Shown piece by piece: positions 25,306 to 35,552 of a DNA stretch of 64,000 nucleotides. A model generated the notes under the pieces. It made no database searches and was not told the origin of the DNA. It was given only the letters and a program-made list of their open reading frames with translations. The DNA comes from Seiridium cupressi (Eukaryota; Ascomycota; Sordariomycetes; Amphisphaeriales; Sporocadaceae): positions 310,001 to 374,000 of the forward strand of contig JARVKI010000039.1 of assembly GCA_036674765.1 (NCBI GenBank), read 5' to 3'. Within the stretch, counting starts at the first letter, position 1; each line of letters starts with the position of its first letter. The position numbers and the translations under genes are program-made.

Positions 25306-26363
25306 CTTTCAAGTTGTATCTGGACGCGTCGTCGAAGACTACAGCAAACGATACATGGGATCTGCGAGTTTGAGGATTCGATATGCGGGTACTCTGTCGA
25401 GGTAATTAAGATGGCAACACGCGTTTGCTTTGGCTCGCAGAGGATACGATGGTGGGAGACGGCAGTAATAAGCGTGATGAGTCTGAAGCAAGACCAATTG
25501 ATACAAGAGACTGACGATATAGATGCTTCGCTATGCCGAGGGCGTGGTATGTTCTGTTAGTGCACGTCCAGGTGTGGTGGCAGGAAATACTTGGGTGCGG
25601 GTGTAAGTGGGTGTTTATGGCGAGACGCGCTTTCCACCGCATCGACGCGACTTGGAAGTACTCAGTACTGGTACCTGCCGCCAAAAAATTGCTGGTACCC
25701 AATTAGACCGTTTGGTACCGTGTGTCGGGTCTTCCCGTGGCCCAAGCCACACCTGCAGTTAGCAGTGCTGACGTCTGCCACATTTAGCGGGGTAGCCACT
25801 GAGAAAGCGCGTTGAAAGCGGAGCTGCAGCATGGAGCTCGTGCTAATGCTATGGGCTATTGCCTGGGCTGAATTTCGTCTACGAATATGATCAAACTACA
25901 GCGCCTTTTTGTTGACGTTGTCTTAACTTGGAATATCCGGGCTTCTTAGAATCATGTCTACATGCCGATTTTCAAACACGACTTAATATAGCCATCAAGT
26001 TGCGATCTAATGTTCCACCACAACAGGCTTCCATGGAATGAGTGTGCTTAATATAAAATGCTGAACCACTCGTGTTCACAGTCAACGGATGACAGATGCT
26101 CTTGGTGTGCAAGTTCGATCATATCATGCTTTGACGCACCGCCTTAGATGAGGAACTATCAGTCTCGTTTCAGAAGAAATCAAATCAAACAGACAGTAAC
26201 TAGACATGAACATGAACATTAAATATTAGTCTCACTCCAGCTTGAATATAGTGTTGATGATGGTCGAACTTTCGATGAAAGCTAGGTGCCATGGGCATCT
26301 CTATCTCCACGAGCCAAGCACCTGATACTGGAAATTCATCATTTGTTCGCTTTTTGACTGCGC
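25306..26363. other. Intergenic
   Basis: cdc45 promoter on the left and 3' flank of the tyrosinase-like gene on the right. No coding sequence is recognised. Confidence 0.5.
25324..25650 (-). promoter_or_regulatory. Four ACGCG (MCB-like) boxes upstream of cdc45
   Basis: Two perfect ACGCGT sites (25324-25329 and 25419-25424) and two ACGCG cores (25625-25630 and 25645-25650) lie within 350 bp upstream of the cdc45 ATG. ACGCGT is the MluI cell-cycle box bound by MBF (Mbp1/Swi6), which drives G1/S genes including CDC45 in yeast. Conservation of the regulation in this fungus is inferred. Confidence 0.65.
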
Positions 26364-27748
26364 TTAGTACCTGTAACACAGTTCTCCTGCTTCAGTATCC
26401 ATAACGTCCAATACCTTGACATCGCTAGCTAATACCCCCAAGGCTATAGTATCCATTACGCTTGATCCTATGTTCCCAGTTACAGCTTCCCCAGAATACT
26501 CAGTCAGTCTTCTATCCGGGTTATCCTGTTGCCATCTCCACCAGATGCGATCCAGCTGACTGCGAGGAGAGTATCGTTAGTAAGGTACTGTATTACATGA
26601 TGATATTGGGGTAGAGGCGTAATCTACCTGTGGTGCAAGAAGAAAAGAGGATCATTTGGCGCAGTGAATTCTATAAAATCTCCGGCAATCCCATTGGGGA
26701 TACTAATCCGGGGCCCGGTCTGTAGCTGGGCGAGAAACCCGTCATATGTCTCCTGGGCCAACAAAGTTTCGACCATCGATGGACTCATCTGGTCGATTGA
26801 CAGGACTTCCTGGTTGGGCTGGTGGGCGTTTTCTGGCGTAGGTAGCGCACGCCATATGCAATTAGGGTGCTCTTTTCCATAGTAAGGCAAGTGCAGGTTA
26901 GCCAGAGGGCCGTCAGTAACGCAGGGGTTGTTTCTAATGCCGTCAATGCCACCGAAGCCACTTGTATTAGAGAATACAGGGGAAGCTGGCAGGTCTTCCC
27001 TGTGCATGTTTTAGTGCATGAACATGAGTCCTCATCTAGATAAATTGGCACACACCAGTCCAAAGTCCAATCCCAGTACCTTGAGAATGTATTAGCCAAA
27101 GTCGAGAACTTGCAAGCAAAGAGAAGGAAAACTCACGGCAAAGTATCGCTGTAACCACAGCTGGCTTTCAGCTCCCTTTCATATGCATGTAGAAGGTAGC
27201 GGTGATATGGTAGAAATAAAGGCGAATTGTATGCTAATGCTTCTGTCAACACTGCACAAGACGTTGGAGCATGTGACCAGTAACTTACACGTTTCACCCG
27301 TATCTATGTGAACATACGCGAAATCATCATATAGGGAATCATCCGGAATCTGTTTCGAAGGCGCTGATGCGAGGCAAGTCACCGCATCAATGAAGTCACT
27401 CTTCTCCTGCCTACTCAAAGTCCGCCACTCCCTTCGCGTCGCTATGCTTTCGCACTTTCGCGCGCGAACTGCGGGCTGACTGTGGCTGCGCTTGAACTGT
27501 CCTCCGAGGTAGCCCAAGAAGAAGAACGAAAAGCTTAGAAGTACAAGAAGTGTTGTAGTCCTACGCCATGGCAATGGCCGCGCAGTGACATCGGGCGCTC
27601 CTTCATCGACTTCTTCATCATAGCCCACATGTTGTGCTTCTATGGTACCGCTACTTAGCTTCTCAACAAGAATGCGACCTTCGCCATCCTCTAAACTTGA
27701 TCCGATCAAAGGCACATAACGACTCTGCAAATAACCCAAGAGATGCAT
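26364..27748 (-). CDS. Membrane-anchored tyrosinase homologue with altered copper sites
   Basis: Model: complement(join(26364..26559, 26628..26999, 27056..27079, 27137..27239, 27289..27748)), 384 aa, including a 24-nt exon encoding YWDWTLD. One hydrophobic segment at about residues 65-82 anchors it. Tyrosinase-family blocks are clear: DDFAYVHIDTG, FLPYHRYLLHAYE, PYWDWTLDWEDLP, APNDPLFFLHHSQLDRIWWRWQQ and the C-terminal VMDTEAGELCYRY. Copper ligands look incomplete. CuA keeps H147 and H166, but the middle position is Y157. In CuB the HxxxH pair is R293 and P297, and only the late HH (318-319) remains. Relatives sit in dikaritin clusters (UstQ in the ustiloxin pathway), which fits its neighbours. 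A normal type-3 dicopper centre seems unlikely. The intron-1 acceptor (after 27240) is a judgement call, but all in-phase choices give Tyr at position 157. Confidence 0.85.
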
Positions 27749-28463
27749 CTTCTAGAACTCGCGAGGGTTGAATTCTGGTGTTCATAAGCCGAGGAGGAGC
27801 GAGCGCCCATGAAGTCTCACGCAGAAAAAGAAAAATTGGAAGTCGATAACAATGTAATTATTGCCTCCCCCCTTTACACCAATGCAGTACCATACAATTT
27901 GTAAGATCTTTTAGTCCGGATCAAGGCTCCAAACTCAATCAGTTATCGTTATTTGGGTAAGCCTCTGATTGGTATAGCAGCCCACGTCAGCCGGTACACG
28001 TAAACGACTATAACCCTCGGTGTGGGTCTCGCTGCATGTCATAACACTTATGATTTCGCGATAGCCTAAGCCGGCGAGAAAAGGTGGAATGGGCTTGACG
28101 CTACTGCGCGGGCCTTGCATCCTTTGCCACCGTTCTATTGACGCATGGGAAAGCAGTCCGGAGCACCATTACCCAACAAAGACATGTCAGACGATAGTGC
28201 AGTCTGGCATGACTTCTGAGTATGAGGCAAGTCCATGTTTCCATAGAGGCAGTGTCAGACGCTAAGCATGGACCCAGTAGTGCGTGGCTGCATGTAAGAT
28301 GTATGAATACGAAGCTGGGAAGGTCAATTGAGCTCGTCTACTTTCAGTCGTGCTACACCACTTGAATGAGGTGTCTGTCTATCAGGCACTAGTCTACTGT
28401 AGTCATTGTAACTTGTTACATTGCCCGTTATCGTATTTGAAGCGTTGTGTTACTTTTTATGAT
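27749..28463. other. Intergenic
   Basis: Upstream region of the tyrosinase-like gene and 3' flank of the M3 peptidase. No gene is seen. Confidence 0.5.
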
Positions 28464-30715
28464 CTACCTTAAACCCATTTCTTGATAGAATGGGTCTACT
28501 TTCGGTTCCCGGCCGAGGTACTCTGTCAGTGTCTGCAATTCTCCTTGAACACCACCCTTTTCCAGCACAGCCCGCCTATATCTCAAGCTTTCCTTGGTGT
28601 TCATGGGATCTTCTGCGAAAACAGTGTAGAATATATCAGCTGCAAAGACCTTGGAACTGTTGCTTCTCGTTAGTCTGGCTATACCGCTGATCATAAGGTG
28701 GGAGTGTTTGTCTCACAATAAATAACTGTAGAATCCAGCGTCGTAATCATCCATAAGATGTGGGTATATTGCAAAACCGTGACCCCAATCGCTCTTCTCG
28801 CCGAGGTCAGTTGGATCGTTGAGTTGACACACATCTCGTCGAATTGAATTGTAGATACTTGAAACATTCATAGAGTCGAGGTCTTCGGAAGTCAATGGTG
28901 CATGAACAGCCATGTCAAACAAGGATATTGTCAGCTGTCGCAGATTGATCAAAACCGCGCTCGTGTTTTTGCTTGCCACCAGATTCTCGATCATTGTCTC
29001 TGGCAATGCCTTTGGAGGTTGTTCCTGGTCTTTTCCAGCTTTTTCTTTCCATGTTTGAAGGTATTCCGGGTTCAAGTACGAGTAATGTTGTCCGATCGCC
29101 CGCAGTACTGAAGGTGTCCAAAACCAGTATTCTAGCAACTGACTTGGCGCCTCGCTGAAATCTACAGCAGTTCCCTCGGGACCATGAAACCGGGCATACA
29201 TCGCCTTGGAAGCGAGGTCATGAATACAATGACCAAGCTCGTGGAAGAACAAGACTACCTCGTCGTGCCTTAGTAGCGTTGGCTGTTGGCTGACAGGCTT
29301 GGAGAAGCTTAGTAGCAACGCTGTCGCAGGGTATTGCCCGGGTATACCCTAGAATTCCATACATCAATGCATGCTTCGTTGAGAAATCTGATTTTGTTGC
29401 TCCAACTTACTGGTACTAAGTTGAAAGAACAGCCATGACCTGGTTTATCCTCGCGGACAAACAAATCGAGCTAGAGATAGCCAACAAATTGACCACCCAT
29501 TTCGTCAGTGTCCCATACACCATACAGTTCTGCATCTTCGTGCCATATCTTGCCCGCTCTCTCACTGCCAATGATCTCAACAAAGCGGAAGCCGAAGAGT
29601 GACTGCATCATTTCGAGCATAACAGGCTTGATGACATCAAGTGCGAAATATTCGGACAAGAGCTGCTGGTCCGCGGAATGTCGCTTTTTCAGAGCCAAAT
29701 TATTATAAAAGCTATCGTCCCACAAGAAATAACGGTCATCTTTGGCGCCTCCACGAGTTTCAACATCTTGCCGTTTCAGATCTTTCTTCTGTTGGAGTTC
29801 GTCGCTGGCTAGGCTCCTAATGCCAGTCCTAAGGTCTGCAAGGAATGTGTTTACTGTCTCAGGGTCCTTGGCCATTTTGTCCCGAGTTTTGAATGCTGCA
29901 TGGTTCGGGTATCCCAGAAGCCGGGCAGCCTCGTCCCGGAGTAGAACGGCTTCTTTGAATATAGGCACACTCGCGGCACATATGCTCTCACCCGCAACGA
30001 ACATGCGTCTCCGTGTTTCCGCGTCTTCAGCGTATCGCAAAATCGGGAAGAAGTCAGCGTTGTTGAAGCTAACCCGCAAAGTATCATCCCCTTGGCCAGG
30101 TCCCGATTTCTCTAGCCTGGCTAGGAAATTTTCAGGCATGCCAGCCAATTGCTCTCTCGTGAAACATATACCACCATCGTTGGACTTAGACTCGGCCAAA
30201 GTTTTCAAGAATTTTGACTCGAGCTCGCTTATCTGCTTCTTGATGGCCTTGAAGCGTTCACGCTCTGCTGATCCAGCTGGCAACGATAGACCGTTTGCCG
30301 TGTGATCATGATGTACCTTTTCCAAGAACCGACGCGACTCAGGGTCTAGGTCAACGAGGCCTTCCTGGTTTTGCTTTACAATGTCCACAAGCTTGAAGAG
30401 CGGCTCATCCATGGACATCTCTAGCTTGAAGGCGTCAATCAGGCTCTTTGCCTGAGCCGATGCCTCACGTACGCGCGCATCAGTTGAGATGGACTTGTAA
30501 AACACCAACAGGCGATACGACGTAACCAATGCATTCTCAGCATTTCCTAGAGGCACCATGACATTTTCAAATGTGGCAGAGCTGGGCTCGACACTTTGAA
30601 CAAGAGAGCTATGCAGCTCCTGTATCTTCGCTATGATTTCTTCAGCGTCCAAAATAATCGACCGTGACGTGGCCACGAAGTCGGGAGGAGGCTGGGGTGG
30701 TGTGAAGATGGCCAT
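28464..30715 (-). pseudogene. M3-family oligopeptidase (thimet/saccharolysin type), disrupted or newly spliced
   Basis: The frame opens at ATG 30715 (MAIFTPPQPPPDF) and reads through an M3 peptidase to TAG at 29471-29473. The catalytic zinc motif FFHELGHCIHDL is downstream (about 29200-29235), followed by DFSEAPSQLLEYW and HGFAIYPHLMDDYDAG, all typical of thimet oligopeptidases. Two further introns (donor after NLVP with acceptor before 29349; 28715 to about 28655) splice cleanly, and the gene ends at 28464. Around 29460-29473 the conserved GYLYLDLF-type strand carries both a stop and a local frame change. Alternatively, a 50-nt GT-AG intron (29520..29471, with a CACTGAC branch site) removes the stop and restores frame, at the cost of about 20 conserved residues. 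So it is either a decaying gene or one with a gained intron. M3 enzymes trim short peptides, which would suit the adjacent peptide precursor. Confidence 0.7.
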
Positions 30716-31388
30716 GGTGGTGTTTGTAGTGTTTGTTTGCGCATGAGATACTCCCGGGTGAATGGTGGTGGGAAGGAGGCAACTGCTCCGGGGCGGGCAC
30801 CAAATTCTTGTACGACGATGCCAGAGTTGAATAGCCTATCACCCTGCATAAGCACGAATTTCCCTCACCACAAGTCGAGCTCAAAATCCAAAAGTACACA
30901 TGAGCCGCATAAAGTATCATATGATATACTCGTTTAAAAGAGAAGGTAGATGTTGCATGGTGCAGGTGATTTAGACCTACTGCACTGCGCCCACTAACTA
31001 CATGTACATTGTAGTGGAGCCAAGCCAGGATCTCGGTGGGTATAGTTGGTGGTTATACAAATACGACGTTGCCCTTGTAGGTTATCCTACAGAGGGGGGA
31101 AACGACTAGACGCGGCACAGCTTAGGCTTTATTGGTCGGATTAACGATAGCTCCTCCTCTCTGCAGCAAGTTGGTGATGACCTCAGCTGCTTAGTTGCCC
31201 GCAAGGCTGGGTACGATCGGTCTATCTGCGGAGTTCCACGCATTAAGGCACTAGCAAGAGGCAAAAACGCTCGTGGGATGATTCCGTAATTGATAAACCA
31301 GCGGCACAGTCATGGATGATCGGGTCGTATGTAAGCCCCATGGATCCGGGTTTGCGATACACGTAAATTTTTGTCAGTATGGGTCACG
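30716..31388. promoter_or_regulatory. Divergent promoter region, M3 peptidase / ankyrin regulator
   Basis: A 673-bp spacer between two genes transcribed away from each other within the peptide cluster. No motif is defined with confidence. Confidence 0.45.
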
Positions 31389-32209
31389 ATGAGTAGCATC
31401 GCTGCGAAGTTCAGTCATGATGTCCACGAGCTTGACAGAAGGGAGCGCAAGCGGCTCCAAAACCGCATGGCCCAACGGATCTATCGTAAGGCAACTATCT
31501 TTGGTACGCGGAGTATCTTGTGATACCCCATGGCTAATCACCTTCCTACTTGTCAGGCCGTAACCAAAAGCAGCGACTGCAGGCCCTGGAAGCGGCTGTT
31601 GCCAATGCTGCTGCTTTAAGCCAAATCACGCCGAGCGACGGCAGTGAAGAGAGTCTAAAGCAAGATCTGAGCATTATTTTTGGAGACGAAGACTCCCAGC
31701 ATGTGTCCGATGATCATGATCCCTCTCAAAATCAACTGCCGAATCCTATTCGGTGGATTGATGGGCTCGATGATGCACATAACGAACCAACCAAATCAGG
31801 GTCTCATAGAACATTGCGAGCTGCACTTCATCGAGCCATATGCAACGGGAATGACGCCTTGATCGTGCTGCTTCTTGAACGTGGTGCAGACATCATGAAA
31901 GTGGACGAGAGCGGGAACACTGTTCTGCACCTGGCCGCTGAGTGTGCAAGTGAGGAGACCATACAGCTTCTGCTCCTTAAAGGGGCAGATCCCAATCGTA
32001 CAAACTACATTGGCCGCACAGCCTTGTTTATAGCCGTGCAGACTGGCAACGAGGCAGCAGCCAAAGCGCTTCTGACTTTCCCAACGCCTAGAGTTGACGT
32101 GGATTGCAGGGATAGCACTGGAATGGTTGCCTTGCACCTGGCCGTAGATTGTGGTCTCGAGTCTATGACAAGACTGTTGCTAGATCACGGGGCTGATGTG
32201 AACGCGTGA
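31389..32209 (+). CDS. bZIP-basic/ankyrin (ToxE-like, bANK) transcription factor
   Basis: Model: join(31389..31485, 31557..32209), 249 aa. The 71-nt intron falls inside the basic region and the join gives RRERKRLQNRMAQRIYRRNQ, a bZIP DNA-binding consensus (N-x2-A-Q-R) at about residues 17-36. No heptad leucine zipper follows. The next residues are Ala-rich and then acidic. The C-terminal half holds about four ankyrin repeats (TLRAALHRAICNGND, NTVLHLAAECASEE, GRTALFIAVQTGNE, ALHLAVDCGLES), ending at GADVNA. This basic-plus-ankyrin layout without a zipper is that of ToxE, the regulator of HC-toxin genes, and of related factors in fungal metabolite clusters. Its place between peptidase and oxidase genes suggests it is the cluster regulator. 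That role is inference. Confidence 0.88.
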
Positions 32210-32456
32210 TGCGATAACGGATAAAAGAAAATGTAAACAAATTAAAGCAGAGTAATAGTACATAAGTCAATCACAGCATCCCTACTTTTATCCCTTGTTA
32301 CCCTGGAGGAGACTCAACACTTGGTATGTATGTAACTAGGTATATCTATCACGGAAAGACTGTGCCAAGATGTATGTACATTCACATAAAAGAGCCTATT
32401 ATTCGCCCATTAATCGCCCTTACTAATATACTACATATTATAGATACGATATAATC

Positions 32457-33690
32457 TCAAGAGAATGGAGGCAAACCAGTCTTGGCCCGAAGTCTAGCAG
32501 CATTTTCGCGATATTTCTCGTCGTCCACCGAATCTCGTTGGGTCGCCCATTCTTTCAATGCACCATAGTCACGACAAGTATCTACATCAAACTAGGGTTA
32601 GCAATTGCTCTTACGGATAAAGTGTTTGTGAATACCAGGACGGGCGTTTTGAGTGTTTGACTCCCAAGATGTTGTATTCCCTCTCAACATAACTCCAAAG
32701 AGGTAAATTGTGACCCAGAAAGGTACTTACGTGTGGTCTCAAACTTTGGCATAATTCGATTGCCTTCATTAGACCACTCAACTGGTATAAGTGTTGTGTC
32801 TGCATCACACATCAACGTGAGTCTTAGACTGTCAAGGCAGTGATCTATTATTGTATGAGCATGGGTCTTCGAGCGTTTGCAGAGCCCTGGGGTCTGTCAT
32901 ACCGAGATGTGCTTCAAAGCCTTCCTTCTTCCGCATTTCTGGGTAGTAGTCTGGATACAATGCCTTGCGGAGCATATTCTACACTCACCCGTTAGCATAA
33001 CACCCCTTCAGAAATTCTTCACTGACTTACCAAACAATGGAGATCATGAAATGCCGTCACTCTGAGAAATCAGTAAGGTGAATGTGGAGTACTTATTGGA
33101 GCCGGACTCACATTGCCATGGGCATGCCAGTATCTTCGTCCAAATATATTTCACCATCCAAGGTCCTCGCCTCCTCGGGTGTGAGGAATATTTGTATCAC
33201 TGTCCGCTATATTAGCTTTTGGTTTGAGCTGGAGGGTCTGACCAATGGTCTTACCTCCAAGTATTCCGGCCCAAGCAGTATCGATTTCGGGACTGGGCTT
33301 CCCTACATATGAAGGCGTACTCTGTGGTCGAAATAGCTGGTGGCTCTCATTGTATTTGAGCTTTGCATCAAACCGAACTTGTTGGGTTGTCCTCGGAAAT
33401 CCGTTCCAGACAGAGCCTGCTCATTCTCAGTCGTTTCCTACATACTCTTAGGAAGAAAAGTACTTACTTGACTCGCTTTCTTTCCAGTAACACAATTCAT
33501 GAACATAAGGTCCATAACTCAGCCGTAGTATGGAAAGTGCTAGACTGACCGATAGGACTAGGACACAGATCCATGGAAACACACTCGCCCAGTGCAGTCG
33601 TCGGTGCTTCTTAATAGAAGCAGCATATTTTTCCTCGTGATCCTCAAAATCTCCAAGAAGCGCTTCTTTCGATTCATGCGTAGACTCCAT
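32457..33690 (-). CDS. UstYa-family (DUF3328) oxidase
   Basis: Model: complement(join(32457..32581, 32731..32844, 32903..32978, 33031..33061, 33112..33199, 33255..33416, 33468..33690)), 272 aa, seven exons, all GT-AG and in phase. The N-terminus is cytosolic, with a transmembrane segment (about 38-57, PWICVLVLSVSLALSIL). The conserved block YNESHQLFRPQSTPSYVGKP and then PEIDTAWAGILGG follow. The two signature motifs are HDLHC (163-167) and HLDHC (192-196), followed by LRLTLMC, and the CRDYGALKEWA tail is typical. UstYa/UstYb-type proteins carry out oxidative macrocyclisation, often at Tyr, in ustiloxin, asperipin-2a and phomopsin biosynthesis. All signature residues are intact, so the gene looks functional. 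It is divergently transcribed from the next HxxHC gene across 438 bp, which suggests joint control. Confidence 0.95.
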
Positions 33691-34128
33691 ACTTTCTTGT
33701 GAATCCCTTACACACGGATGACATATTAGAGTGAGAGGAAATCAAAGCACGTAACTCGACTTGAACTATTTTCAAACGCGATTAATGAGAGCATTCCTAG
33801 TGGACTCTCGGTAGCGACCTGCAGCCTTACACCGCTCAATTCCGTGTCGTAATATGATATGGATTATGGATTGCATACATTGGTGCATTATGCAGCCAAC
33901 GTGGTGTGCTGACCGGGCTAAGAAGTGGGTTCCCCCTGGAGTCAGCAAGTATGCCACCACGTAAGTGTCAAGTGAACACATGCATGCATGAAAGGCTTCA
34001 TGACATGCGAAGGCGTTTATACTCGCAGGCAAAGCCTTTGAAGGACATTGAGGGACTCGTTACATTCGAATTTTGCTAAATCTAACCCTTCTTTGTATAC
34101 ACGTCCGCTACGAGTTTGCGCCTCCAAA
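33691..34128. promoter_or_regulatory. Divergent promoter of the two HxxHC genes
   Basis: A 438-bp spacer between the canonical DUF3328 gene (minus) and the UstYa-related gene (plus). Shared regulation is likely from the arrangement. No operator is identified. Confidence 0.5.
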
Positions 34129-34833
34129 ATGCCATCCTTTTGGAAAGGGATGTACGATAAAGTCAAAGATGAGAAACACGATGCCGACACAGAAGACGAA
34201 CTGGCATCTTTGACAAGTGGCGATCACCATGGCAGACATCCACAATTCCTGGGCAGCAGGAGAGTCGTCGGCATCCTCGCATCCGCCCTGGGACTTGTCA
34301 TCATACTTTCTGCAGCCAATCTATGGTACAGCATCGGCCACTCGTACTCTGTCCCCAGAGCTCAGAAATATCAAGAACAGCATCAGAAGACCAAACCCCA
34401 AAGGGTCTGCGGCAACACAGCAGCAGAAGCACTCTCCCTTGGCTGCACACTGGACCAAATGACTTGGTCATGGCTCTCGCCCTCTTGTCCGCGGTATGCG
34501 AGCTCCGACTTCGAATCGGCGGAGACCGAACCCTTTAGATACTATGTCGACCCGCATAACGCAGTTCTGGCAGAAGGTAGTAACTGGACACTGGCGTTGG
34601 ACAACCAGGTGCGGCTGTACACCGAGCGCCGCGAGCATGTCACACATTGCATGTACACATTCCTCAGTCTGGCGCAGATAATCCGTGATGGAACGGAGAC
34701 GCACCCAAGGCTCAGCTCGTACGAGCACATTCACCATTGCGTCAAGGTCGTTTTAGAATCGGTGAGGAGGGATAAGGATTGGTTCACTATAGATGCCGAT
34801 ATGGGAGAAGTCTCATTCGACGAGGGTTGCTAA
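34129..34833 (+). CDS. UstYa-related protein with two HxxHC motifs
   Basis: A single exon of 234 aa from ATG 34129 (MPSFWKGMYDKV). The frame is open upstream to 34048 but only from a TTG. One transmembrane segment lies at about 46-68 (VVGILASALGLVIILSAANLW). The lumenal part starts VCGNTAAEALSLGCTLDQMTWSWLSPSC, a block I know from a fungal family distinct from classical DUF3328 but sharing its paired histidine motifs. Here these are HVTHC (170-174) and HIHHC (200-204), 30 residues apart. The two HxxHC motifs are the presumed metal ligands in UstYa enzymes. Its place between a canonical UstYa gene and a Kex2-repeat precursor suggests a second tailoring oxidase. NWT at 152-154 is a possible glycosylation site. 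Function is inferred from motif and context only. Confidence 0.8.
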   Translation: MPSFWKGMYDKVKDEKHDADTEDELASLTSGDHHGRHPQFLGSRRVVGILASALGLVIILSAANLWYSIGHSYSVPRAQKYQEQHQKTKPQRVCGNTAAEALSLGCTLDQMTWSWLSPSCPRYASSDFESAETEPFRYYVDPHNAVLAEGSNWTLALDNQVRLYTERREHVTHCMYTFLSLAQIIRDGTETHPRLSSYEHIHHCVKVVLESVRRDKDWFTIDADMGEVSFDEGC

Positions 34834-35552
34834 TTCTGTCATCCATCATACCCCGTCAGCCTGAAAGGTCAAATGACTCAAACGACTAAGTCATGATTCA
34901 CTTTGTACTAAGATTACATATCATGTCATCTCAGATTTATCAGATCCACTACACCCGGACACACATGTTAAAAGCAATGATTACAAGCAAGAGAAAATCC
35001 AAGCAGCCTTTCGCCTCAGAGCCTTTCGCGTTTCTTGAAGTTTGAGTGTATAAACAGCCGTTTTAAACATATGTGAAGAGTAACCAAATATATAGTGAAG
35101 GTTGTTGTGATGTATAATACCCGAAACACTGCGGCTAATTGCACTCGATCTCGATATTTCATATTACGATTTGGCTCGAGGAACATCATGCAGATACCAG
35201 ATTCAAGGTAAACCCATCCTCTTGTTGCTGACCAGGAACTTTGGGCACATGGGCAGGCTAATGCACGGTAAGCCTACCTGAAGGATCTCTGATATGATTA
35301 TCACATCATGCAACGTCTTTGTCACGACCCACCTAGCGTATTATAGAGCCATCGTAAGCCTTTATACTGCAAGAGGATTGACATAAGATTATTAGTCAAT
35401 ACCATCCACGTGAGACCATGCTAGGCATTCAGTAGGACAGCCGGAATTTCTGGTATAACTGATGGCAAGTCTCCCATCTCAACACAATTATAGGATTCGA
35501 CACACTTTTTCCTGAATACCTCAATTTTCTGCCTCCATATCTCTCGCCCATC
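34834..35552. other. Intergenic upstream of the peptide precursor
   Basis: 3' flank of the HxxHC gene and promoter of the precursor gene. Just before the precursor ATG, 35539-35548 reads ATCTCTCGCC, close to the ToxE tox-box consensus as I remember it. No gene is seen. Confidence 0.45.

Noticed and set aside
34048..34128. Upstream extension of the second HxxHC protein
   Set aside because: Begins at TTG, not ATG. The ATG at 34129 gives a typical cytosolic N-terminus before the membrane span.
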